Assembly (NCBI RefSeq): GCF_001665575.1
Contig: NZ_LZSU01000051.1
Coordinates: forward strand, 1-64,000
DNA: 64,000 bases
Direction: 5' to 3'
Source: Mycobacterium sp. 852013-51886_SCH5428379
GTDB taxonomy: Bacteria > Actinomycetota > Actinomycetes > Mycobacteriales > Mycobacteriaceae
The position numbers and the translations under genes were made by a program. The notes under the pieces are model-generated. The model saw only the letters and a program-made list of their open reading frames with translations, did not search any database and was not told the DNA's origin. Positions 34,629 through 43,391 of this stretch are shown here, piece after piece. Position 1 is the first letter of the stretch. Each line of letters opens with the position of its first letter.

Positions 34629-35816
34629 GTGCAACTCACCTTCGCCCCCGACGTCGAGGCTTTCCGGGCCGAATTCGTCGCGTTCCTCGATGCGAATCTG
34701 CCCGATTCGTCGACCGCCGTGGAGCGGCCGCGTTCGACCGCGCACCTACCGGATTGGCTGCGAAACTGGCAGCGGTTGCTGTTCGACAACGGTTGGCTGC
34801 TGCCCGGTCAGCCGCCGGAGTTCGGCGGCCGCAACGCGACGATCCTGCAGCAGTACGTCTACCAGGTGGAACTGTCGCGGCGCCGGATGTACCAGAGCTT
34901 CAATCCGCAGGGCGTCGGCATCATCGCCGCATCCCTGATCTCGTTCGGCACCGAGGAGCAGCAGCGCAGATGGGCGGTGCCCATCCTGCGGGCGGAGATG
35001 ACCGCGGCGCTCGGCATGAGCGAACCGGGTGCCGGATCGGATCTGGCCTCGCTGCGCACCCGGGCCAAGCGCTCGTCTGATTCGCGGGGCGACCACTACG
35101 TCGTCAACGGCCAGAAGGTGTGGACCTCCGGTGCACACGACGCGGACGTGATCCTCACGTTCGTGCGCACCGATCCGCAGGCCCCCAAGCACCGGGGGAT
35201 CAGCGTGCTGATGATCCCGACGGATCTGCCCGGCGTGGTGCGACGACCGTTCGCCTCGGTGTGCGACCGCGACGACGTCGACTTCAACGAGGTGTTCTTC
35301 AACGACGTCGAGGTGCCGGCCGAGAACCTCGTCGGGCCGGAGAACGACGGCTGGCGGGTTGCCAACGGATCGCTCGGCCACGAGCGCAACATGCTGTGGT
35401 TGAGCTACGCCGACCGGTTGCAGGATCTGGTCGACGACTTCGTGCCCCGTACCGCGCTCGATCGTGACCGCTACGCCACCATGGCGATGGACATGACCGC
35501 GCTGCGGCTACTCGGGTCGGTGGCGCTGGCGCGGGCGGCCCGCGGCCAGGAGGACGCGGCGGCGCTGTCGGTGCTCAAGCTGTTCGGCTCGGAGACCGGA
35601 CAGCTCGCCACCGAGCAGGCGCTCGCGTCGGTCGGACCCGACGGGCTGGCCCACCCGGTGAACATCGGCCCCTGGGCACCGCTGAACCTCGAAGCCCACT
35701 CGTGCGGGTGGTTCGAGCGGTATCTGCGCAGCTTCGCCGGCACCATCGCGGGCGGCACCTCGGAGATCCAGCGCAACATCATCGCCCAGCGACTGCTGGG
35801 ACTACCCAGGAACTAG
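34629..35816 (+). CDS. Acyl-CoA dehydrogenase family protein
   Basis: A 395-residue acyl-CoA dehydrogenase. FAD/substrate-binding blocks are GMSEPGAGSDLASL and VVNGQKVWTSGA; the C-terminus has AGTIAGGTSEIQRNIIAQRLLGLP. The Glu that is the base in medium-chain enzymes (YEGTSEIQ) is Gly here, so the base must lie elsewhere or in a partner subunit, as in actinobacterial heteromeric FadE enzymes. GTG chosen with GGAG 4 bases upstream; the frame is open far upstream, but that part crosses the promoter. The enoyl-CoA hydratase gene follows after 9 bases. Confidence 0.87.
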   Translation: MQLTFAPDVEAFRAEFVAFLDANLPDSSTAVERPRSTAHLPDWLRNWQRLLFDNGWLLPGQPPEFGGRNATILQQYVYQVELSRRRMYQSFNPQGVGIIAASLISFGTEEQQRRWAVPILRAEMTAALGMSEPGAGSDLASLRTRAKRSSDSRGDHYVVNGQKVWTSGAHDADVILTFVRTDPQAPKHRGISVLMIPTDLPGVVRRPFASVCDRDDVDFNEVFFNDVEVPAENLVGPENDGWRVANGSLGHERNMLWLSYADRLQDLVDDFVPRTALDRDRYATMAMDMTALRLLGSVALARAARGQEDAAALSVLKLFGSETGQLATEQALASVGPDGLAHPVNIGPWAPLNLEAHSCGWFERYLRSFAGTIAGGTSEIQRNIIAQRLLGLPRN

Positions 35817-35825
35817 AGGAGACAC

Positions 35826-36608
35826 GTGTACATCGACTACGAGGTCGCCGACAAGATCGCCACCATCACGCTGAACCGGCCGGAGGCGGCCAACGCGCAG
35901 AACCCCGAACTGCTCGATGAACTCGACGCCGCCTGGACCCGCGCCGCCGAGGATCCAGAGGTCGTGGTGATCGTGTTGCGCGCCAACGGGAAACACTTCT
36001 CCGCCGGTCACGATCTTCGGGGCGGCGGCCCCGTGCCGGACAAGATCACGCTCGAGTTCATCATCGCCCACGAGTCCAAGCGCTATCTGGAGTACACACT
36101 GCGGTGGCGCAATACCCCCAAACCGTCGATCGCCGCCGTCCAGGGCCGCTGCATCTCCGGTGGCCTGATGCTGTGCTGGCCGTGCGACCTCATCCTGGCC
36201 GCCGATGACGCGCTGTTCTCCGACCCGGTCGCCCTGATGGGCATCGGCGGCGTCGAATACCACGGCCACACCTGGGAACTCGGCGCACGCAAGGCCAAGG
36301 AGATCCTGTTCACCGGACGCCCGCTCACCGCGGAGGAGGCCGAGCGCACCGGAATGGTGAACCGCGTGGTGCCCCGCGCCGATCTCGACGCCGAGACCCG
36401 CGCGCTGGCCGAGCAGATCGCCACCATGCCGCCGTTCGCGCTGCGTCAGGCCAAGCGTGCGGTCAACCAGACCCTCGATGTCCAGGGTTTCTACGCGGCG
36501 ATCCAGTCGGTGTTCGACGTCCACCAGACCGGCCACGGCAACGCACTCAGCGTCGGCGGCTGGCCGGTGCTGGTCAACCTCGACCAGATGAAGTCGAACG
36601 TCCAGTAG
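35826..36608 (+). CDS. Enoyl-CoA hydratase
   Basis: A 260-residue crotonase-family enzyme of normal length. The oxyanion hole is built from FSAGHDL (around residue 59) and QGRCISGGLMLCWPCDL. FTGRPLTAEEAERTGMVNRVV is the usual helix-turn region. It should hydrate a 2-enoyl-CoA made by the dehydrogenase encoded upstream. GTG start with AGAGGAGACAC ahead. The adenylate cyclase gene follows after 12 bases. Confidence 0.88.
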   Translation: MYIDYEVADKIATITLNRPEAANAQNPELLDELDAAWTRAAEDPEVVVIVLRANGKHFSAGHDLRGGGPVPDKITLEFIIAHESKRYLEYTLRWRNTPKPSIAAVQGRCISGGLMLCWPCDLILAADDALFSDPVALMGIGGVEYHGHTWELGARKAKEILFTGRPLTAEEAERTGMVNRVVPRADLDAETRALAEQIATMPPFALRQAKRAVNQTLDVQGFYAAIQSVFDVHQTGHGNALSVGGWPVLVNLDQMKSNVQ

Positions 36609-36620
36609 AGACTCGCGCCG

Positions 36621-38114
36621 GTGAGTCGACGCAGGCGGGTCTACGCCGGCCGGTTGGCCGCCGGTTACGGTATCCGCCTGACGCTGGCGCACCTCACCGC
36701 AGCCGCCGCCGTCCTCGCGATCATCGTCGCGTTGTCCCGCAACACCATCGGTGACGCGCGCCAGTTGCTGACCGCGACCAACCTGACAGCGTTCATCGTG
36801 CTGGTCACCGCATCCGCCACTGTCGACGGCGTAGTCGGCGCCGTCGGGATGCGGCCGGTGTTCAAATGGTTCGCCGAGGGCGCAGCACCTGCCCCGGACC
36901 AACAGCGTGCGGCACTGCGCATCCCGGTCCGCCAGACCGCGGTGGAGTTCGGCGTCTGGGTCGTCAGCGGCGCGGTGTTCATGGTGCTGAACATCAACGC
37001 CCGTGGCGGCGTGGCCTACGTGATCGGCGGGGCCATCCTGTTCGGCGCCATGACCACCGCCTGTATCGGTTATCTCATCACCGCCCGCACGCTGCGTCCG
37101 ATCATCTCGGCGGCCATGGCGGGAGCCACGGGCAAGGTTTCGATGCCGGGCGCATTCGGCCGGCTCGTCTACGTGTGGGTGCTGTTCACCGCCGTCCCGG
37201 CCGCGGGTATCGCGGTCATCGTGCTCGCGCGCACCCACGGGTGGTTCCTCCATCGGTCCGCGCCGATCGAGACCCCCATCCTGGTGATGGTCGCGGTCTC
37301 GCTGCTGCTGGGCCTCGGCGCGACACTGCTGTGCGCACGGTCGATCTCCGACCCGATCCGCGAGGTGGTCGTCGCGATGCGGGAGGTCGGCCAAGGCCGG
37401 ACGGACGTGGCCGTCGCGGTGTACGAGCCGTCGGAGATCGGCCGCCTGCAAACGGGGTTCAACACGATGGTCGCCGGTTTGGCGGAACGGGAACGGTTGC
37501 GGGAACTGTTCGGCCGCTACGTCGGAGTCGACGTGGCCAGGCATGCGCTACAGACGCAGCCGTCGCTGCACGGTGACGTCCGGGGGGTCGCGGTGCTCTA
37601 CGTCGACCTGATCGGCTCGACCGCGATGGCGGCATCGCGTGACCCCGACGAGGTGGCGCAGATTCTCAACGACTTCTTCCAGATCGTCGTCACCACGGTC
37701 GAACAGTGCGACGGTCTGATCAACAAGTTTCAGGGTGACGCGGTACTCGCTGTGTTCGGCGCGCCGCTGCACCTCGAGGATCCCGCGGCGGCGGCGCTGG
37801 CCGCGGCCCGCACCGTCGCACCTCGGCTGCGCACGCTCCCGGAGACCGACTTCGGCATCGGTGTGACATTCGGCGCGGTGTTTGCGGGCACCGTGGGCGC
37901 CGAGAACCGCTACGAGTACACCGTCATCGGCGATCCGGTCAACGAAGCCGCGCGGTTGGCCGACCGTGCGAAGGAGAGCACGGGCCGGGTGCTGTGCTCC
38001 ACGACCGCACTGCACCATGCCGCCACCGCAGAACGTGATCGCTGGCGGCCGTGCGGCACGGTGCTGCTGCGCGGCCGGTCCGCGCCGACGGAGATGGCCG
38101 AACCGGCGGACTAG
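36621..38114 (+). CDS. Membrane adenylate cyclase (class III, HAMP-linked)
   Basis: A 497-residue protein with six predicted membrane helices in the first ~240 residues (for example AAAAVLAIIVAL, LTAFIVLVTA, VYVWVLFTAVPAAGIAVIVLA, ILVMVAVSLLLGLGATLL). A HAMP region follows (about 245-300, with EVVVAMREVGQGRTDVAV), then a class III cyclase domain (about 315-490). Metal-binding Asp residues appear in YVDLIGST and KFQGDAVLAVFG. It resembles the M. tuberculosis Rv1318c-Rv1320c/Rv3645 group. The GTG start lies 12 bases after the hydratase gene, so co-transcription is likely but functional linkage is uncertain. Convergent CTAG overlap with the next gene. Confidence 0.88.
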   Translation: MSRRRRVYAGRLAAGYGIRLTLAHLTAAAAVLAIIVALSRNTIGDARQLLTATNLTAFIVLVTASATVDGVVGAVGMRPVFKWFAEGAAPAPDQQRAALRIPVRQTAVEFGVWVVSGAVFMVLNINARGGVAYVIGGAILFGAMTTACIGYLITARTLRPIISAAMAGATGKVSMPGAFGRLVYVWVLFTAVPAAGIAVIVLARTHGWFLHRSAPIETPILVMVAVSLLLGLGATLLCARSISDPIREVVVAMREVGQGRTDVAVAVYEPSEIGRLQTGFNTMVAGLAERERLRELFGRYVGVDVARHALQTQPSLHGDVRGVAVLYVDLIGSTAMAASRDPDEVAQILNDFFQIVVTTVEQCDGLINKFQGDAVLAVFGAPLHLEDPAAAALAAARTVAPRLRTLPETDFGIGVTFGAVFAGTVGAENRYEYTVIGDPVNEAARLADRAKESTGRVLCSTTALHHAATAERDRWRPCGTVLLRGRSAPTEMAEPAD

Positions 38115-38923
38115 AGGTTGGCCAGGCGTGGCGCCGAGCCGCGCGCCCGCAGCCCCGCACCCGCCCTGCGGGTGAGTTCCCTTGAGCTGCCGAGCAATCC
38201 GTCCAGCACCAGCACCCGCTTGACGTGCCGCTGCAGGTCGTGTTCCTCGGTGAAGCCGATACCGCCGAGAACCTGTTGGCAGTGTCGGGCGGCGGTGAGC
38301 GCGGCCTTACCGGCGGCCGCCTTGGCGAGCAGCGACGTCAGATCGGGGTTGTCCACACTCGGCAGGGTCAGCGTCGCTTCGGCGCCCTCGATGGCCACCA
38401 GCGTCTCGGCGAGCCGATGGCGCACCGCCTGGAATCCGGCGATGGGCTTACCGAACTGCTGCCGGTCCAGGGCGTGCCTGCGGGCCAGCTCGAGCATGGC
38501 CCGGGCGGACCCGACGAGCCACCAGCCGACGGCCAGCCGGGCCTCCGCCACGCGGATCGGATAGCCCTCCTCCTCGCGGCGCAGTGGCAGGCCGCCGAGG
38601 GTCGGGTCCAGGCTCTCCGGGCTGATGCGGTCCCACACCACCCACTGGTTGCCCGCGTACGGCAGCGGAAGCTCGACGGTGTCGCCGATCGTGTTCCCGG
38701 TGGCGTGCAGCACCACGTCGACGAGAATCGATGCATGCGAGCCGGTTTCGCCGAGCAAGCGGAAGTACAGCGGAATCGCCGCGTCGGCGGCCTCGGTCAG
38801 CATGTCGGCCCAGCCGAGCTGGCTGAGGGCGGCGTCGAGCTCGGGTCCCGAGGCCGACGACATGGTCTTGCGCAGCGAGGTTTCCAGCATGTCGAGTGAT
38901 GCCTCGTCCAGGACGGAGGTCAT
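38111..38923 (-). CDS. Short acyl-CoA dehydrogenase family subunit
   Basis: A 270-residue acyl-CoA dehydrogenase-like protein, about 110 residues shorter than the family norm. The C-terminal helical domain is clear (RHALDRQQFGKPIAGFQAVRHRLAET, HCQQVLGGIGFTEEHDLQRHVKR), while the N-terminal and middle domains are compressed. In actinobacterial sterol catabolism such short subunits form heterotetramers with a full-length partner. The gene immediately upstream (2 bp gap) encodes such a partner. ATG after AAGGAGTGACC. Confidence 0.82.
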   Translation of the reverse strand: MTSVLDEASLDMLETSLRKTMSSASGPELDAALSQLGWADMLTEAADAAIPLYFRLLGETGSHASILVDVVLHATGNTIGDTVELPLPYAGNQWVVWDRISPESLDPTLGGLPLRREEEGYPIRVAEARLAVGWWLVGSARAMLELARRHALDRQQFGKPIAGFQAVRHRLAETLVAIEGAEATLTLPSVDNPDLTSLLAKAAAGKAALTAARHCQQVLGGIGFTEEHDLQRHVKRVLVLDGLLGSSRELTRRAGAGLRARGSAPRLANL

Positions 38924-38925
38924 GG

Positions 38926-40050
38926 TCACTCCTTCCCGAGGTCGAGCAGTCGGCGGGCGATGATGTTGCGTTGCACTTCGGCTGTGCCGCCGTAGATCGT
39001 CGCCGCCCTGGAGTAGAGGTACTCCGTACGCCACTGGGTGTCATCGAGCTCGATCGCACCGGGCAGCAAGTCGTGAACGGTGTCGAAGAGCCGTTGTTCG
39101 GCGCTGGCGAGCAGCACCTTGTCGACAGAGGTGTCGGGACCCAGTTTGGCGCCGGTGGCCAATCGGTGCTGGGTGGCCCGCGAGCGGCAACGCAGGGTGT
39201 GCAGCGCCAGGTAGGCCTCACCCATGTCGGTGTCGACGACCTGACCCTGCCGCTTCACCTGCTCGACCAGCGCGTCGAATCGTGAGTACAGGTAGGCGAT
39301 GCGCTGCCAGAAGCAGGTCGAGCGCTCATAGGGCAACAGGTCCATCGCCAGCCGCCAGCCGTCACCGGGGTTGCCGAGCATCCGGTCGGCCGGCACCACG
39401 ACGTCGTCGAAGTACACCTCGCAGAACTCATCGACGTCGTGCATCGTGCGCAGCGGGCGGACCGTGACGCCGGGGGAGTCGAGGTCGACGAAGAACGCCG
39501 AGATCGCCTCGTGGTTCGGCACGTCCGGGCCGCCGGTCCGGGCGAGCAGGATGCAGCGCTTGGCGTACTGCGCGAAGCTGGTCCACACCTTTTGACCATT
39601 GACGACATAGGTGTCGCCGTCCTGTACGGCACGCGTGGTCAGGGAGGCCAGGTCGCTGCCCGAGCCGGGTTCGGAAAAGCCCTGACACCAGGTCTCCGCA
39701 CCGGACAGCAGGCGCGGCACCATCTCCGCGGCGAGTTCGGGTCTGGCGTAGTCGATCAGCGTGGGCGCGAGGACGTCGAGCATGGAGTAGGGACCGGGAT
39801 GGTCGAGGCCACGTCCGACGACCTCCTCGCCGACGATGGCGCGCAGGATGTCCGGTCCGCCGAGCCCACCGGCCGATTCGGGCCAGCCGTACCGCATCCA
39901 GCCTGCGTCGTACAACGCGCCAAGGACGCGCACGTGCTGCGCCTGGTGCGCATCGAGGGAGTGCTCACCCTCGGCGGGGGTCAGGTCGTTCTCGTCGAGC
40001 CATTGCCGCAAAGCCGCGCGGAAGGCGGCGGGCTCGTGCAGTTCGGTCAT
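38926..40050 (-). CDS. Acyl-CoA dehydrogenase family protein
   Basis: A 374-residue acyl-CoA dehydrogenase: CQGFSEPGSGSDLASL, VVNGQKVWTSFAQ, and C-terminal YSRAATIYGGTAEVQRNIIARRLLDL. The medium-chain Glu position reads Gly (YGGT), typical of FadE proteins that work as heteromers. The ATG overlaps the stop of the SnoaL-like gene (ATGA), and the short paralogue follows directly, so the two likely form one alpha2beta2 enzyme. Substrate probably a ring-bearing acyl-CoA (inference). Confidence 0.87.
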   Translation of the reverse strand: MTELHEPAAFRAALRQWLDENDLTPAEGEHSLDAHQAQHVRVLGALYDAGWMRYGWPESAGGLGGPDILRAIVGEEVVGRGLDHPGPYSMLDVLAPTLIDYARPELAAEMVPRLLSGAETWCQGFSEPGSGSDLASLTTRAVQDGDTYVVNGQKVWTSFAQYAKRCILLARTGGPDVPNHEAISAFFVDLDSPGVTVRPLRTMHDVDEFCEVYFDDVVVPADRMLGNPGDGWRLAMDLLPYERSTCFWQRIAYLYSRFDALVEQVKRQGQVVDTDMGEAYLALHTLRCRSRATQHRLATGAKLGPDTSVDKVLLASAEQRLFDTVHDLLPGAIELDDTQWRTEYLYSRAATIYGGTAEVQRNIIARRLLDLGKE

Positions 40051-40481
40051 CCGGCTTCCGGCCTTCCGATGGCGTGCGGCCGACCGTGGTCGTGATCGCC
40101 GCTGCGCCGGATGAACGTCATGGCGCGGGTTTTGAGGCGCCAGCCATCCTCGGTACGGACGTAGGTGTCGCGGTAATAGCCGATCCGCATGTCGTGCTGC
40201 GAGTGTTCGATGAAGCACAGCGGCTGGGTACCGGTCGCGGTGTCGGCGCCCTCGGTCAGGTCGATGAGTGCGGTACCGGTCATGAACAGACCCTTGGGCG
40301 CCGCATCGACCAGAACCGGGAACCGGTTGAGCGTGTACGTCTCGCCGAATGCGCTGTAGGTGCCGTCGGGGGTGAAAACGCTGATGAGACCGTCGATATC
40401 ACCCTGGGTGATCGTCACCGCGTACTTGGCGAGCATCTGCTGGATCTCGACGAGATCCTCAGTCCTTGTTGGTGGTGTCAT
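40047..40481 (-). CDS. SnoaL/NTF2-like family protein
   Basis: A 144-residue cone-shaped alpha+beta-barrel protein of the SnoaL/ring-hydroxylating-dioxygenase beta-subunit fold. It opens with EDLVEIQQMLAKYAVTITQGD and has FTPDGTYSAFG and YYRDTYVRTEDGWRLKTR, the typical core. Such proteins act as small isomerases, cyclases or hydratases, or as the beta subunit of Rieske oxygenases. A Rieske alpha subunit is encoded in the same operon, three genes upstream, so it could be its beta subunit, but separate catalysis is equally likely. Overlaps the amidohydrolase gene by 23 bp. Confidence 0.8.
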   Translation of the reverse strand: MTPPTRTEDLVEIQQMLAKYAVTITQGDIDGLISVFTPDGTYSAFGETYTLNRFPVLVDAAPKGLFMTGTALIDLTEGADTATGTQPLCFIEHSQHDMRIGYYRDTYVRTEDGWRLKTRAMTFIRRSGDHDHGRPHAIGRPEAG

Positions 40482-41697
40482 TCTTGAAGACCTTACCGCC
40501 CTTCATTACGAAGTTGACGTGCTGTGTAACGGTGATATCGGCCAGGGGATCACCCGGCACCGCGATCACGTCGGCGAGCTGACCCTCGGCCAGTCGGCCG
40601 CGATCGGTGACGTTGATCAGATCGGCCGCGACCACGGTCGCCGCACGCAGCACCGCGGCCGGTGACATTCCCCATTCGACGAGCGTGACGAGTTCGTCGG
40701 CGTTACGGCCGTGGGGGATGGCCGGGGCGTCGGTCCCGACGGCGATCTTCACCCCGGCTTCGTAGGCGGCCTTGATCGAGGTCTCGGCCTTGGGGAACAT
40801 TTCGGCGGCCTTGTCCTGCAGCACTTTCGGCGCCTTCGACACATCCATGGCCTGCGCCAGGCGACGGGTGGTGACCAGGAAACGGTCGTTGTCGACGAGC
40901 ATCTGGATGGCCTCGTCGTCCATCAGGAAACCGTGCTCGATGCAGTCGATGCCACAGGCCACCGCATGTTTGACCGCCTCGGCGCCGTGGGTGTGGGCGG
41001 CGACGCGAAGTCCGCGACGATGGGCCTCGTCGACGATCGCGCGCAACTCCTCGTCCGAATAGTGTTGCGCTCCCGCCTCTCCGGTCAGCGACATGACGCC
41101 GCCGGAGACGCACACCTTGATCAGCTGTGCGCCGTGCTTGATCTGGTAGCGCACGGCCTTGCGGATCTCGTCGACCCCGTTGGCGATGCCCTCCTCGATC
41201 GTCAACTCCAGTGCGCCGGGCATGAATGCGGCGAACATGGTCGGGTCGAGGTGTCCGCCCGTCGGGGTGATGGCGTGGCCCGCCGGGACGATGCGCGGGC
41301 CGTCGATCCACCCGGCGTCGATGGCCTTACCGAGCGCCACGTCGAGCAGATAGCCGCCCGTCTTGACGAACAGGCCCAGGTTGCGCACGGTGGTGAATCC
41401 GGCGCGCAGCGTGCGGCGGGCGTTGCCCACGGCACGCAGCACCCGGGTCGGCGGATCGTCCTGCACCTGGGACAGGCCTGGGTTCTCGCCCCGGCCGCCC
41501 ATGAGCAGGTTGACCTCCATGTCCATCAGGCCCGGCATCAGGATCGCGTCGCCGAGATCGAGCACCTCCGCGCCGTCCGGGACGTCACCCCCGACGGCGA
41601 CGATGCGGTCGCCGTCGATGGTGACGATGCCGGGCCGGATGATCTCGCCGGCATCGACGTCGAGGTAGCCCGAGGCTTTGAGGGTGAGGGTGGTCAC
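40459..41697 (-). CDS. Metal-dependent amidohydrolase (imidazolonepropionase/prolidase-like)
   Basis: A 412-residue amidohydrolase superfamily protein. It has an N-terminal beta domain (DGDRIVAVGGD, ILMPGLMDMEVNLL), and barrel metal ligands appear in VAAHTHGAEAVKHAV and IEHGFLMDD, then AVGTDAPAIPHG with the final Asp. The first HxH motif is replaced by MEVNLL, so the metal site is incomplete at strand 1. Members hydrolyse amides, lactones or cyclic imides. GTG start 3 bases after the small protein gene's stop. Confidence 0.82.
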   Translation of the reverse strand: MTTLTLKASGYLDVDAGEIIRPGIVTIDGDRIVAVGGDVPDGAEVLDLGDAILMPGLMDMEVNLLMGGRGENPGLSQVQDDPPTRVLRAVGNARRTLRAGFTTVRNLGLFVKTGGYLLDVALGKAIDAGWIDGPRIVPAGHAITPTGGHLDPTMFAAFMPGALELTIEEGIANGVDEIRKAVRYQIKHGAQLIKVCVSGGVMSLTGEAGAQHYSDEELRAIVDEAHRRGLRVAAHTHGAEAVKHAVACGIDCIEHGFLMDDEAIQMLVDNDRFLVTTRRLAQAMDVSKAPKVLQDKAAEMFPKAETSIKAAYEAGVKIAVGTDAPAIPHGRNADELVTLVEWGMSPAAVLRAATVVAADLINVTDRGRLAEGQLADVIAVPGDPLADITVTQHVNFVMKGGKVFKNDTTNKD

Positions 41698-41699
41698 CG

Positions 41700-42029
41700 T
41701 CAGACCACCGGCTCCTTGATCAGGTTGATGTAGGCCGCACCGCTGTCGAGGACGCGCGGCTGCTTCCACACCTCGATCGGAAAGCTCACCATGACGATCG
41801 ACTGTCCCAGGTGCACCAGGGCTTTGGCGTCGTCGGGCATGCTCTTGAGCGGGAAGCGGGCGTCGACGTAGACCATGATGTCCTCGAGACGGGCCATACC
41901 GGCGTCGTAGAGCTCCTGCATCTCCTCCATGCTGGAGTTCAGCCGCTTCTGGTAGCGCTCCTCCTCGGTGGGCAGGCACCAGTCGGCGAACCGTTCCAGG
42001 TCGGCGAATTCCTCGGGCAGCTTAGGCAT
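41700..42029 (-). CDS. Small conserved protein paired with a Rieske oxygenase
   Basis: A 109-residue, mostly helical, acidic protein of no family I recognise. A paralogue of 107 residues is encoded at 58760-59083. Shared blocks are KR-x-NSSME (residues about 29-36), YVD, PDD, and a C-terminal VW-x-QPRV. Both copies lie directly 3' of a Rieske oxygenase alpha-subunit gene with a few bases of overlap (here 8). That arrangement suggests a dedicated accessory or beta-like subunit. No signal peptide, membrane helix or metal motif is visible. Confidence 0.8.
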   Translation of the reverse strand: MPKLPEEFADLERFADWCLPTEEERYQKRLNSSMEEMQELYDAGMARLEDIMVYVDARFPLKSMPDDAKALVHLGQSIVMVSFPIEVWKQPRVLDSGAAYINLIKEPVV

Positions 42030-43371
42030 TTACCTCATCCTTCTTTGTGGCCGTCGTGCTCGATGCGGTGGCGCCGTTGGCGGATCCATTGGACTTGGCT
42101 TCGAGCTCCGCCTTGTAGCGGTCAACGTACTTGTGCGCGGTGTGGTGCAGGTGGCGCAGCAGCACCTCCTGGTCGCACAGCGGGAAGTCGAGGACGGCGC
42201 GGGTGCCGATCTGGGTCTGGGTGGCCTCCAGGGTGTTGGCGTCCTGGAACGCGTACTCCTTGAACGTCACCGCAGCCAGTTCCTGGGAGAGACGCTCGCG
42301 CAGGTTCTTCGGCGGCACGAAGTACAGGTCGGCCTCGAAGATGTGGGTGTCCACCCCGGTCGGCCAGTAGTTGTAGGTGAGGTACCAACCCGGCACCCAG
42401 AACAGCAGCGTGAAGTTCGGGAAGAACTCGAACGAGTCCTGGCCCCAGGTCTTGTGGCGTCCGGGGTTGATGGCCGGCGGCAGCTCGTCGGGCAGGATGC
42501 CCTTGATGTCGGGCCGGTCCCACGGACCGAACAGGCCGCTGTGCAGGATGCGCTCGATGGGCTTGACCATGTTGAGGTCCTTGGGCGGACTCATGCCGCC
42601 CCAGGACGAGATCATCGAGTGATCGCCCTTGATGTCGTAGTGCAGCGCCTCGAACCCGAACTTGGCCAGCTTCTCGGCCTCCTCCTTCTCGGCCTGCTTC
42701 ATGTGCAGGATCGGCGCGTGGTAGAACTCCACGAACGCGTCGATGAACAGCTTCCAGTTCGACTTGATTTCCGAGCGGTAGCTGTAGTGCTCGGTCATCT
42801 CGTGGAACGGGTAACCCTTGAGGCCCTGGCCGAATTCGCCCAGGTACTCATCGAGGGAGACCGCGTTGTCGTCGAAGTTGACGAAGATGAAGCCCTCCCA
42901 CACCTCACAGCGCACGGGCTTGAGCGGGTAGTCCTGCTTGTCGAGGTCGAAGAACTCCTGCTCCTGCTGGACGAAGGTCAGGTCGCCCTTGAGGTTGTAG
43001 CGCCAGGCGTGGTACTTGCAGACGAACTGGCGGCAGGTTCCGGACACCTCCTCGCCGGGGTAGTCGTTCCAGACGAGCTTGTTGCCGCGGTGGCGGCACA
43101 GGTTGTAGAACGCGCGGATCTGCTCGCCGTCGTTGACGATGACGATCGAGGTGCCGGGGCCGACCGACGGCAGCTCGCGGGTGATGTAACTGCCCTTCTT
43201 GGGGATCAGCTCGATGCGGCCCATCTGCAGCCAGGTCTTGCGGAAGATCGCCTGCTGCTCGAGCTTCCACTGCTCGGGATCGATCGAGTCCTCGTAGTTG
43301 ACCGGTGCGGTGCCGAGTTCCGGCCAGTTCTCGGTCCAGCTGCCGACGTCCGGCTTTTTGAAGAATGCCAC
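42022..43371 (-). CDS. Rieske non-haem iron oxygenase, alpha subunit
   Basis: A 449-residue ring-hydroxylating oxygenase alpha subunit. The Rieske [2Fe-2S] ligands are Cys92/His94 (CRHRGN) and Cys118/His121 (CKYHAW). The mononuclear iron site has His218 and His223 in EFYHAPILH, preceded by Asp211, which bridges to the neighbouring Rieske centre. The C-terminal tail is a Ser/Thr/Ala/Asn-rich linker after residue ~430. It should hydroxylate or dihydroxylate a hydrophobic ring with O2. No reductase or ferredoxin gene is nearby. GTG start with GAGAGG upstream; a 20-base gap separates it from the carboxymuconolactone-decarboxylase-like gene. Confidence 0.9.
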   Translation of the reverse strand: MAFFKKPDVGSWTENWPELGTAPVNYEDSIDPEQWKLEQQAIFRKTWLQMGRIELIPKKGSYITRELPSVGPGTSIVIVNDGEQIRAFYNLCRHRGNKLVWNDYPGEEVSGTCRQFVCKYHAWRYNLKGDLTFVQQEQEFFDLDKQDYPLKPVRCEVWEGFIFVNFDDNAVSLDEYLGEFGQGLKGYPFHEMTEHYSYRSEIKSNWKLFIDAFVEFYHAPILHMKQAEKEEAEKLAKFGFEALHYDIKGDHSMISSWGGMSPPKDLNMVKPIERILHSGLFGPWDRPDIKGILPDELPPAINPGRHKTWGQDSFEFFPNFTLLFWVPGWYLTYNYWPTGVDTHIFEADLYFVPPKNLRERLSQELAAVTFKEYAFQDANTLEATQTQIGTRAVLDFPLCDQEVLLRHLHHTAHKYVDRYKAELEAKSNGSANGATASSTTATKKDEVNA

Positions 43372-43391
43372 GGTTGATTGCCTCTCTGCGG

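Noticed and set aside
41968..43377. A 469-codon antisense frame opposite the Rieske gene
   Set aside because: The minus strand carries the complete Rieske ligand set, so the plus frame is a shadow.
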